The translations under genes were made by a program, and so were the position numbers. From the NCBI GenBank assembly GCA_951828385.1, contig OX639973.1:4269200-4333199 (forward strand): a stretch of 64,000 nucleotides of DNA, written 5' to 3'. The notes below the pieces were generated by a model. That model did no database searches. It was given only the letters and a program-made list of their open reading frames with translations, and was not told where the DNA came from. Positions 7,107 through 14,692 of this stretch are shown here, piece after piece (position 1 is the first letter of the stretch; each line of letters begins with the position of its first letter). This DNA is from an uncultured Poribacteria bacterium (GTDB taxonomy: Bacteria; Poribacteria; WGA-4E; WGA-3G).

Positions 7107-10093
7107 TACTGGCGCAGATGTTTTTCTGCCTCAATTTTCCACTGCTCTGGCGGATTGAGTTCGAGGAAGCGTTTCCATTGTGCTTTTGCCTGCTCACGCT
7201 TTTCCGTATATTCATACATCAATGCGAGGTTATAGTTCGCAGTCAAGTTGCCCGGTTCGAGTTGTATCACACGTTCAAACTGTTCCGCGGCTGCACCGAG
7301 CAAATCCATGCTGAAAAAGTTGTTCGCATAACTCAGCAGCGTCGGAACATGCGTGTCGTCTAAAGCGAGTGCCTTCTCTAAGGTCTCTCTTGCCTTGTTG
7401 TAATCCAAGGCATGCGCGTAGTAAAGGTCACCGAGGCGTTGATACGTCTGGGTGGCGATGTCGTCCCCTTTTTCAGCGGGTTGTTGAATAAGGGCGGCTT
7501 CGGCTTCGTAGTGTTTGATTGCTTCCTTCCATGCCTGCTCCCATTCTGCGATTTTCCCGAGGTGTAGGTGGATGCCCCTATATTTTGGGGCGTAAGAGCG
7601 CATATTTTTAAATGCCTCTTTTGCGAGATTGTGTCTATCAATTTCGAGGTAAATGACACCGATTTTATAGTTCGCTTCACGGTTTTTGGGTTGGAGGAGA
7701 GCCACCTGTTTGAAATCCTCTAAAATTTGGCTGTAGCGATAAAGCGTTTTGCCAATCTGTCTATAGCGAAGTGTGAGCATTCCACGGTAGAAGTAGGCAT
7801 CCACATAGTCTGGATTTAGGGCAATCGTTGTGGTGTATTCCGTAACAGCCATTTCAGCGTGTTTATGATAGTCCTCTCCGAGCGTTTCAGCGTGCCGGTC
7901 GAGTAGACGTGCGTAACTGTAGTGCCAATCGAAGTTCTCGGGATTGTAATGATTTGCCAATCCGTAGTATCGAATTGCGTTCTCGCGTTCCTCCCGTTTA
8001 TTTTCTATCTCGGGTTGCAAGCTGCGCTTTTCAAAGATAACGGCGAGGAGATGGTGGATTTCAGGGTGTTCGGGTTCAATTTCCAATGCGGGTTGATAGA
8101 CGCGAAGGATGTTATCTTCATCGTTGCGTTGACGATAGATTGCACCGAGACGGAAAAAGGGTTCAACTTCTGTTGTCTTGACCCCTTGCATCGGGGTTTG
8201 TAAGCTACGCCCAATGTCGCTTTCAATCAAGGTCGTATCAAGTGTGATTGTTTTCTCGTAATGCAGGATGGCGTTGTCTATCTCGCCGTTTTCTTCAAAC
8301 AGAATTGCCGCGTGGTAATGGGCTGCGACATCATCAGGACTCAACCGAATAGTTTCGAGGAATGCTGGTAGCGCATCGTTGGGCTGCTTTAGCGAAAGGT
8401 AGGACAGTGCCAGAAGATAGTGTGCTTCAGTGGTTTCAGGCGCGATCTCAATAAGTCGCTTTAGCGTATCAACTGCCTGCTGATGCGCCTCGCGTCCCCG
8501 GTATATGTGCACCATTTTGAAAAGCACGTCCGGTCGTTGTGGGTCTAATACCAGTGTGCGTTCATAAAAAGTAATCGCGCTGTCTGCATCGCCGGTTGCT
8601 TCGTAGCTTTGCCCAAGAAGATAGGTGGCACTCACATCTTCGGGAAATAGCAGAAGATGGATATTTAGAGGCTCAATGGCATCTTGATAGCTTTCTTCAT
8701 CGAAAGCACGCTGTCCCTGCACGATGAATCTGTCGGCTAACGCTGGATTCAATTCCAATGCGCGTTTAAAGTAACGGACCGCTGTGTCTATATCACCCTG
8801 TTGGTGGTGGAGTTCACCGAGTTTAAAATAAGCATCAATGAAATTACCTAAGGGGAGTTCAACTTGCAAATAACTTGTGTCGGCTTCAATTATTTCAATT
8901 GTTTTCTCATAGTGTTGGATGGCGTTTTCGGTGTTGCCTGCATCGGTTTCAATCATGCCAGCATAAAAGTAAGAACGTGGATCGTCGGGAAGGACGAACA
9001 TCGCTTTCTCTATCATTGGCATTGCTTGATCCGGTGTCATTAACCCTGCGAAGTAAGGTTCCAGCGGTTCATAGAAAGTGTCTTTAAGACTCGGCATGAC
9101 GGATAACGCTTGTTGATAATGGTGTCGTGCTGCCTCGGTATTGCCGCGGGTGTAGAAGATTTCTCCGAGTGCGAAATGCGATTGCGCGTGGGTTGGCTCG
9201 GTCTCAATTGTGCGTTGATAGAGTTGAATCGCGCTGTCTGTATTGCCTTTTTCGTTAAAGATAACCGCGAGTTCGTAAAGGTCTTGTGCGGCGTAAGGTT
9301 GATGCTGTGCGGCTTTGGCGTATTCTGTTAGCGCGTCATCGAAAAATCCTTGTATAGCGAGGACTTGCCCGAGTTTGATGTAGGCGGGTGCGAACTTTTT
9401 CTTTTGATGCGTGATATTTTCAAATGCTTCGCGGGCGCGGTCTGTTTCACCTTGTGCGAGATAGACCAAACCGATGCCGTATTGCGGGTATTCCCATTTC
9501 CGATTTAGTTTTCGCGCTGTCTCAAAGGCTTGGAGGGCTGCTATGTAATCCTGCTGTTTCAAGCGGATTTCACCCATACGATAGTAAACCGGGTAGTAGT
9601 TCGGGTTTAAACGGACGCAAGCTTCAAATTCCGTAAGTGCCAATTCGCTTTCGTTTTGTTGTTGATAGATACCACCCAAATTGAAACGTGCCCAAAACAG
9701 ATCTGGCTCAATTGCGAGGGCGCGCTGTAGATAGGTAACCGCTGTGTCAAACGCCTCATCGGTTTTCGTAGCCTCAAGGGCGTGGACGTAGCCTAAACCG
9801 TAGTAAAATGCGGCATCCATTGCAGGAGAGGTGGGCTGCTGTCTCTGGGAATTCTCTTTTTCTGTTTCATAAAGCGTTAGGAGTGTGGAGAGTCGTCCCT
9901 GTTTCTGCCATTTCAGGATAAGTTCGCGGTGTTTCTCGGCCGGCTTCTTTTTTTCTCGTAGGGCCTTTGCAAAATCTTTCCTGATGTTCGTTTCCCATTT
10001 TTCTGCAGCGGTGGAAACTTGTGAAAAAGGTATAGTAATTATTAAGTTTATGATTAGCACGATAAGTATGGAATTCAAAGCTGTCTTTTTCAT
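7106..10093 (-). CDS. Secreted or membrane-anchored TPR-repeat protein
   Basis: About 995 residues, almost entirely tetratricopeptide repeats. A cleavable signal peptide (MKKTALNSILIVLIINLIITIPFSQVSTA) is followed by 20 or more 34-residue units with the usual pattern of Ala8, Gly/Ala20 and Pro32 positions (for example FWARFNLGGIYQQQNESELALTEFEACVRLNP). The ATG at 10093 is preceded by AAAGGAAAA; the longer frame from 10120 has no such site and would bury the signal peptide. It probably acts in the periplasm as a scaffold for protein contacts. No catalytic domain is visible. It lies directly after the ribokinase gene and overlaps birA by a few bases, forming a likely three-gene transcript. Confidence 0.85.
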   Translation of the reverse strand: MKKTALNSILIVLIINLIITIPFSQVSTAAEKWETNIRKDFAKALREKKKPAEKHRELILKWQKQGRLSTLLTLYETEKENSQRQQPTSPAMDAAFYYGLGYVHALEATKTDEAFDTAVTYLQRALAIEPDLFWARFNLGGIYQQQNESELALTEFEACVRLNPNYYPVYYRMGEIRLKQQDYIAALQAFETARKLNRKWEYPQYGIGLVYLAQGETDRAREAFENITHQKKKFAPAYIKLGQVLAIQGFFDDALTEYAKAAQHQPYAAQDLYELAVIFNEKGNTDSAIQLYQRTIETEPTHAQSHFALGEIFYTRGNTEAARHHYQQALSVMPSLKDTFYEPLEPYFAGLMTPDQAMPMIEKAMFVLPDDPRSYFYAGMIETDAGNTENAIQHYEKTIEIIEADTSYLQVELPLGNFIDAYFKLGELHHQQGDIDTAVRYFKRALELNPALADRFIVQGQRAFDEESYQDAIEPLNIHLLLFPEDVSATYLLGQSYEATGDADSAITFYERTLVLDPQRPDVLFKMVHIYRGREAHQQAVDTLKRLIEIAPETTEAHYLLALSYLSLKQPNDALPAFLETIRLSPDDVAAHYHAAILFEENGEIDNAILHYEKTITLDTTLIESDIGRSLQTPMQGVKTTEVEPFFRLGAIYRQRNDEDNILRVYQPALEIEPEHPEIHHLLAVIFEKRSLQPEIENKREERENAIRYYGLANHYNPENFDWHYSYARLLDRHAETLGEDYHKHAEMAVTEYTTTIALNPDYVDAYFYRGMLTLRYRQIGKTLYRYSQILEDFKQVALLQPKNREANYKIGVIYLEIDRHNLAKEAFKNMRSYAPKYRGIHLHLGKIAEWEQAWKEAIKHYEAEAALIQQPAEKGDDIATQTYQRLGDLYYAHALDYNKARETLEKALALDDTHVPTLLSYANNFFSMDLLGAAAEQFERVIQLEPGNLTANYNLALMYEYTEKREQAKAQWKRFLELNPPEQWKIEAEKHLRQ

Positions 10094-10143
10094 TTTATTT
10101 TCCTTTGGCGGATTGTCCAATATGATTTTTTTATTCTGTTTTT

Positions 10144-11088
10144 TTACTTTCCGGATTCCAATAAACGTTCAATTTTCGCGCGTGTCGGCATGGACGGTGT
10201 AGCACCGATAACAGTGACTGCTGCTGCGCCTGCGGCATTTGCAAACGCAACTGCCGAGTGTAAAGTTTCACTGCTTGCCAAGGCGGTTGCGAGCGCACCA
10301 CAAAACGCATCCCCCGCGCCTGTGGTATCTACAGGTTTAACAGACAGTGCGGAAATCCTTTCAGATGTCGTTCCTGTCAACATCAACGCCCCTTGTGCGC
10401 CGAGGGTTAGCACAACAGCAGCGTTTGTGGTGTCCACCATACGGGTGCGTAACACCTCCGCTGCCCGACTGGCTTCTTCTTGACTGCTAACTTTCATCCC
10501 CGACAACAATTCCGTTTCGGATTGGTTCGGGGTGAGAATATTGACGTATTTCAAAAGGCTATCCGGCAGTGGTTGCGCAGGTGCAGGATTTAGGACCACT
10601 GTTGTGCCGTGTCTTTTGGCAATTGCTGCTGCGTGTTCGGATGTTGCAATCGGCGTTTCCAATTGGAGGAGAAGCACATCCGCGTCTGCGATACAATCAG
10701 CGGCAGCATCTATATCTGCTATCGTGAGTGCCATATTGGCGCGCGGTACAACGATAATGCTATTGTCGCCATCCGGTTCAATAACGATTGTTGCTACGCC
10801 TGTGCCGATGTCTGTACGTCTTGTGACAAACCTGCTGTTAATATGTTCATTTTCTGCCGCAGCGAGTAGCATTTCTCCGAAAGGATCCGCACCGACACTT
10901 CCGACAAGCGTAACTTCGGCACCTAATCGTGCTGCAGCAGTTGCCTGATTGAATCCTTTCCCACCTGTGAATATATCGAAGGCATCGCCGATGAGCGTTT
11001 CGCCTTTATCGGGTCTCCGAGCTGCGTGGCACACCAGATCGATGTTCAGGCTGCCGACAACAGTGACTTTCGGTGTTGCGCGGTTCAT
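10144..11088 (-). CDS. rbsK: PfkB-family sugar kinase, probably ribokinase
   Basis: About 314 residues. It has VTVVGSLNIDLV at the N-terminus, the first PfkB signature around TGGKGFNQATAAARLGA (residues 41-57), and the second signature DTTGAGDAFCGALA with catalytic Asp at about 260. The NID and GGKGxNQA patterns fit ribokinase, which phosphorylates ribose at C5. Other sugars are possible, since no rbs transporter genes are nearby. I take the ATG at 11088 (MNRATPKV) rather than the longer frame from 11142, because family members begin just before VVGS; GGAAC lies about nine bases upstream. It is the first gene of the rbsK-TPR-birA run. Confidence 0.87.
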   Translation of the reverse strand: MNRATPKVTVVGSLNIDLVCHAARRPDKGETLIGDAFDIFTGGKGFNQATAAARLGAEVTLVGSVGADPFGEMLLAAAENEHINSRFVTRRTDIGTGVATIVIEPDGDNSIIVVPRANMALTIADIDAAADCIADADVLLLQLETPIATSEHAAAIAKRHGTTVVLNPAPAQPLPDSLLKYVNILTPNQSETELLSGMKVSSQEEASRAAEVLRTRMVDTTNAAVVLTLGAQGALMLTGTTSERISALSVKPVDTTGAGDAFCGALATALASSETLHSAVAFANAAGAAAVTVIGATPSMPTRAKIERLLESGK

Positions 11089-11277
11089 TGCCACTTGTTC
11101 CTGTCCTTTTAACGATTTTAGACAATTATAGTTGACATGCAATGCTAATGAAAAATCCGAGGGGACGCATCACGATTATTTTTTTATGCCTGTAAGTTGG
11201 ACATGTACACTGGGGCCTTTGACTGTCAGTAAAATAAACCTCCATTTGATGTAAAAAATCTTGGTGTTAAAAATCCC

Positions 11278-12183
11278 CTATGGTGGGGTGGGCTTCGTGC
11301 TATTACGTTTTTTCCATTCTGTGTAGAACTCGTCCAAACCTAAATTCGGCGGGAGGGGCTTTGTGCGCTGAAGTTCGTCCCGCTCGCGATTGAGTTGTTC
11401 TCGCTCCACTTTCAATTCATGCAACTTTCTCGCCAGAACTTCTTTGTTTTCCTGGAGTCTCTGCGCGTCCTGTTCTATCTGCTCCGGGGTCTTGACGGGG
11501 CCAAACTCCGCGACCCGCCTAAAAAAACGATCGACCTCCTCGGCGGGTTGCGTTTTCAAAGCCTCTTTCCGCGCAGCCTCGAGTGCTTCGGGGGACATAA
11601 GCGCAAAAGTCGCTAAGAGATTTTCGCGTCGTCTCTTTGAATCCGCGAGAACGGCATCTCCATGGGCTAATTCTCTTTTCGCCAGTGCGATGTCCCTTTC
11701 TTTGTGGGCCCTTCTCCGCTGGTCCCATTCGTCATACCGCTTCGCACGCGCCCTGGACGCTTCGGTATATTCTTTATGGATTTCCTTGGCGAGATCCAGC
11801 GGCAGACCTTTGAGAGGCCCTGTATGCACAATTTCCACCGTGTCGTCGGATGTGGAAACATCGCTGCGATCGTGCGCGTGCACAGTGGGTGTCTGGGTCT
11901 CCGTCTCGGAGGAGCCCTTGAGCGACGCAGAGGTGGATCGGGGGGTCCCGTCTCGTTTGGTTTCCCCCGCTTTTAGGCGACGAATTTCGGCGCGTGCATC
12001 TGCAAGGGCTTTACTCTGCCTTGCCGCGCGGGCACTATGCCTTGCCTCGTTGGCACTTTCACGTCTCTCATCCCTATATGTATCAAGGAAGACAATCGTC
12101 CCAGAAACGCCTACAACCAGTAAAAATAACTGGATCGTAGATACTTCAATATCGCGCTTGGTTAAAAAACGAAGAATATTCAT
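11278..12183 (-). CDS. Membrane-anchored coiled-coil protein, unknown function
   Basis: A 301-residue protein with one N-terminal transmembrane segment (about residues 18-35, IQLFLLVVGVSGTIVFLD) and then a highly charged body. Arg/Glu/Lys/Ala-rich heptads cover about 36-70 and 135-285, predicted as long coiled coils, interrupted by a Ser/Thr-rich linker (about 75-120). I recognise no family. It lies downstream of, and codirectional with, the broken sigma-factor gene and might have been its partner; that is speculation. The start is well supported: AGGAGA seven bases before the ATG, in a 12-bp unit that is duplicated in tandem just upstream. Base composition is richer in GC than that of its neighbours. 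Confidence 0.6.
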   Translation of the reverse strand: MNILRFLTKRDIEVSTIQLFLLVVGVSGTIVFLDTYRDERRESANEARHSARAARQSKALADARAEIRRLKAGETKRDGTPRSTSASLKGSSETETQTPTVHAHDRSDVSTSDDTVEIVHTGPLKGLPLDLAKEIHKEYTEASRARAKRYDEWDQRRRAHKERDIALAKRELAHGDAVLADSKRRRENLLATFALMSPEALEAARKEALKTQPAEEVDRFFRRVAEFGPVKTPEQIEQDAQRLQENKEVLARKLHELKVEREQLNRERDELQRTKPLPPNLGLDEFYTEWKKRNSTKPTPP

Positions 12184-12190
12184 GAGTCTA

Positions 12191-12214
12191 TCTCCTATAG
12201 GGTCTCCTATAGGG
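12191..12214. repeat. Tandem duplication of a 12-bp unit carrying the ribosome binding site
   Basis: TCTCCTATAGGG occurs twice in a row (12191-12202 and 12203-12214). Read on the minus strand each copy supplies AGGAGA. The proximal copy sits seven bases before the start codon at 12183. The distal one is 12 bases further away. Confidence 0.8.
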
Positions 12215-12360
12215 TAGTTATCCGCTTGTGTCTCGCATCTATCCGCGTCCGGACAGACGGGCTTTTGACACGGCGGGGTTGTTATCCATTAATTGTCGAG
12301 AAATACGATTTTTCGACATTCGGATACGGTTTCTATCCAAACATTAGGGTTTGGGTGAAC

Positions 12361-12375
12361 TCGCAACAGTTGCGA
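12361..12375. promoter_or_regulatory. 15-bp perfect dyad, possible operator
   Basis: TCGCAAC-A-GTTGCGA is a perfect inverted repeat in the 259-base gap between the sigma-like gene and the coiled-coil gene. A second dyad GATTGA/TCAATC lies at 12411-12429. Either could be an operator or a dispersed repeat fragment. No promoter was identified with confidence in this gap. Confidence 0.35.
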
Positions 12376-12442
12376 AGTTCCTTAGTTGATTGCTAACATT
12401 GATTGACAAGGAATCAATCTGTGTCGGCATTGGGTTGAAAAG

Positions 12443-12817
12443 TTATCTCCTCTTCTTAACCATTGCAGAGACAGGATCCGTGGAATTGTCCTTCGCGGCT
12501 TTCTTCCAATCCACTATCACACGTTTCACTGTTTCCTCAATGGTAGAGCGAGAGATGCCGAGTGCTTCTGTAATCTCCGAGAGCGGTTGTCTATCAAAGT
12601 AGCGTTCCATAATCCATCTGTCCCTCTCCTCAGAGAGGCAGGCTATCAACGCTGCTAAGTTGCGTGCGATGGGGAAAAACCACTTGCGGATGCGTTCCCA
12701 TTTTTTCTGAACTGCTTCAGCGGTTGAGTCTATCGTTTTTGCTATCTTTTTGGGCTTTAGCCCATCAAGTAGCAGGTCTACGATTTCTCGGTCCTGATCT
12801 TGGAGGAGACGGAGGAG
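12443..12817 (-). pseudogene. C-terminal part of sigma-70-like factor, cut off by in-frame TAA
   Basis: The minus-strand frame of 12818-13231 continues without a shift beyond its TAA (12820-12818) for 124 more codons. The first part reads LLRLLQDQDREIVDLLLDG and then LKPKKIAKTIDSTAEAVQKKW, a sigma region 4 type helix-turn-helix. A second helix-turn-helix follows (LSEERDRWIMERYFDRQ, LSEITEALGISRSTIEETV). A glutamine codon CAA changed to TAA would explain the break. No start codon with a ribosome binding site lies near the break. The only internal start (TTG 12649) would give just the second helix-turn-helix. I call it a disrupted gene. Confidence 0.7.
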
Positions 12818-13231
12818 TTATGCCACCAAATCCCGATTTGCCTCGGTGTACTCGGCATCGGTTTCTGTGAGCCTTGTCCCTTCGCTGACAGATGGACCGT
12901 CGAACGGGACAACTGCCAAGTGTCGCGTTTGGCGTGATCTTCTTATCGCGTCGATCATCAGATTTCCCGCTACTTTTACCAACCACTCCAACGACTTCTC
13001 CGGTTCTTGGATTTCTTGCCGTTTCTTGACGGCTTTAATGAACGTGTCGCTGGCGATTTCATCGAGATCTACGACGGTATCTGGATGATTCCATCGCCTT
13101 CTTTTAACTGTGTTGAGGACGGTTTCGTAATACGCGTTGAAGAGTAGTCTACATGCCTCCTCTTCATCGTCAGTTTCTACAAATCGTCGATTTAAACGAA
13201 CATCGTTCACTTTCCTGACTATGCCCCTCAC
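12818..13231 (-). CDS. N-terminal part of sigma-70-family factor (region 2), ends at in-frame TAA
   Basis: 137 residues matching ECF-type sigma region 2. LLFNAYYETVLNTVKRRRW, then DLDEIASDTFIKAVKKRQ and SLEWLVKVAGNLMIDAIRRSRQTRH correspond to the core-binding and -10-recognition helices. It should recruit RNA polymerase core to special promoters. The reading frame stops at TAA 12820-12818, in the linker before region 4, and the same frame continues with region-4-like sequence. As written, the product lacks -35 recognition. The start is uncertain: GTG 13231 has GAAGAG abutting it, and another GTG lies eight codons in. An IS5-type element sits about 140 bases upstream. Confidence 0.7.
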   Translation of the reverse strand: MRGIVRKVNDVRLNRRFVETDDEEEACRLLFNAYYETVLNTVKRRRWNHPDTVVDLDEIASDTFIKAVKKRQEIQEPEKSLEWLVKVAGNLMIDAIRRSRQTRHLAVVPFDGPSVSEGTRLTETDAEYTEANRDLVA

Positions 13232-13390
13232 CTCTTCGGAGATAAAGTTATGATTGGCTTTATGATTGGCTTATATCTAATCACGAAAATTTCGCTTCAA
13301 TTCCGACACAATACCTATTTTTTCTCAAAAAATGTGTGTATCTATACAAAATTTGATTTTTGGAAGGTGAAGTTTAGACATTATATTGAT

Positions 13391-13947
13391 TTAATCGCGA
13401 GGTGTCGGATAAGCCCAAGGTCTGAAGTTTAATCTAAAGTTGTGTAGACCACAGCAAGTTTCCATGACTAAATCGGCGAACCCTTTTTTGGTATTGCGCA
13501 ACTTCTCCTTGACGATGCGGTACCTTTTGATGCCACCGATGGCGTGTTCAACGCGTATGCGTATTGATGAAATCTCGCGATTCTTTGCTTTTTCTTCATC
13601 TGTGAGGTGGCGACCTTTGGGTTTCTTTTTCGGTTGAATGATCTGAACATCGGGGCAGGTAAACCCTTGGAAACCCGAATCTTGATACAGCAGGCTCCCA
13701 GGCGGCGGAGAATAGCCTGCTGTGTCAGCGATACGCTTGTCGTGGATGCGACCTTCATACGACGCTGTGAGAAACACGACTTTGCTATCGGTATTGATCA
13801 TTACATTATTTTTCACGGTGTGTTGTTTCTTTTTCCCACTGTAATATGCTTTTTGTGCTTCTACGTCTTTCGGACGCTGAATCGGACGTTCCGTGCCATC
13901 ATGAAAAAAAAGGATGTGATGCCTGAGCCTCCACCGAGAGTTCCGCA
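13391..13947 (-). CDS. IS5-type transposase, orfB (DDE catalytic domain)
   Basis: The catalytic half of the transposase. The three acidic residues of the DDE fold can be placed: Asp in FFHDGTERPIQRP, Asp in LLYQDSGFQGF, and Glu in RIRVEHAIGGIKRYRIVKEKLRN. The open frame extends up to 14053, but only the part after about 13947 has family character. It should be joined to orfA by a frameshift at a run of eight T on the coding strand (13921-13914), where orfA reads PFFS-stop and orfB reads LFFHDG. The required shift is +1. This may be programmed, for instance by transcript slippage on the homopolymer, or may be a mutation. Confidence 0.8.
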
Positions 13948-14339
13948 GATTTATCAAAGGGTGCGGCGGGTGTTTCCCGGGATGGCAACTCGCCAAGGTC
14001 TGCCAAAGCACGATTGACGACTGGTAAAAGCCGGTGAATCCACTTGTTCGCAATAGGTTGAGACATCTCGAAGAGCTCAGCGAGGACTTCTTGGGTCATT
14101 GCCTGTCGCAGGTAAATGAGAATAAAGAGCAACTTATCTTCAAGACTCGGTAAGCAACTATTTTTGTAGTGGGTATAGCGTCGCTTTTTTCGGTCTTTAC
14201 CCTCAAGCGTCTTTGTTTCGACGGATGCCAAAAATCGCTTGGAGAAATAAGGAACGAGTGCCGAGAACTCTTCAAGCGTATAACCTGTCAGCGACAGAAA
14301 GCGTTTCGGTTTATCCTTCAGAGTTTTATAACGGGTCAT
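13899..14339 (-). CDS. IS5-type transposase, orfA (DNA-binding part)
   Basis: 146 residues forming the N-terminal half of the transposase. It contains the helix-turn-helix-like region LPSLEDKLLFILIYLRQAMTQEVLAELFEMSQPIANKWIHRLLPVVNRAL typical of IS5 relatives (DUF4096/HTH_Tnp_4 type). It ends shortly after the eight-T run where the shift into orfB would occur. With the shift, the fused protein would be about 310 residues, the normal size for the family. Confidence 0.8.
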   Translation of the reverse strand: MTRYKTLKDKPKRFLSLTGYTLEEFSALVPYFSKRFLASVETKTLEGKDRKKRRYTHYKNSCLPSLEDKLLFILIYLRQAMTQEVLAELFEMSQPIANKWIHRLLPVVNRALADLGELPSRETPAAPFDKSAELSVEAQASHPFFS

Positions 14340-14509
14340 CAGTTGGGCTCCACTATGATATTTCTTCTGATTTTATCATAAACCAACTAAAACTTACAAG
14401 TAAATCGTTATAAGGTCTTTTGATAGTAGACGTGGTTAGGAATGCACGTCGCAACTGTAAAGCCAAGGCAAATACTGTTCGGTGTCGCGCAATTGACGTG
14501 CTTGGTAAC

Positions 14510-14528
14510 GGGCGGGGAGACCCCGCCC
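14510..14528. repeat. GC-rich hairpin repeat GGGCGGGG-AGA-CCCCGCCC
   Basis: A perfect 8-bp stem with a 3-base loop in the gap between the IS element and the antiporter gene. It resembles short REP-like palindromes. The gap (14398-14692) otherwise holds only the antiporter promoter. Confidence 0.6.
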
Positions 14529-14606
14529 CTACGAGATGTATAATGGTATGTGTAGGGGTGTTTTGATTGGGTGTTTCCCGTAGGTTTTCCAACCCAAACT
14601 TTTGGC

Positions 14607-14635
14607 TTGCAAGGGGCATCAAAAGTTGTTATGAT
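14607..14635 (+). promoter_or_regulatory. Probable promoter of the NhaC-type antiporter gene
   Basis: TTGCAA (14607-14612), 17-base spacer, TATGAT (14630-14635), about 58 bases before the chosen start codon. Confidence 0.5.
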
Positions 14636-14692
14636 ACATATAATCGATAATGGGAAGCCTTATGAACTGAAAGAAGAGTGCCGAGGGCGCTG

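Larger units (their letters stand above)
13367..14397 (-). mobile_element. IS5-family insertion sequence (about 1.03 kb)
   Basis: The element carries a two-frame DDE transposase (13391-14339). The ends are imperfect inverted repeats: GTGAAGTTTAG at 13367 and, on the opposite strand from 14397, GTAAGTTTTAG (8 of 11 identical, weaker similarity inward). AAG flanks both sides (13364-13366 and 14398-14400), a possible 3-bp target duplication. The two-frame layout fits IS427/IS1031-like groups of IS5, but the group is not resolved. Confidence 0.7.

Noticed and set aside
10094-10120. Upstream start of the TPR protein
   Set aside because: It would place nine residues before a clear signal peptide; ATG 10093 has AAAGGAAAA upstream.
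11390-12217. 275-residue plus-strand frame opposite the coiled-coil gene
   Set aside because: Ser/Arg/Leu-rich mirror of the charged coiled-coil frame; no ribosome binding site or family character.
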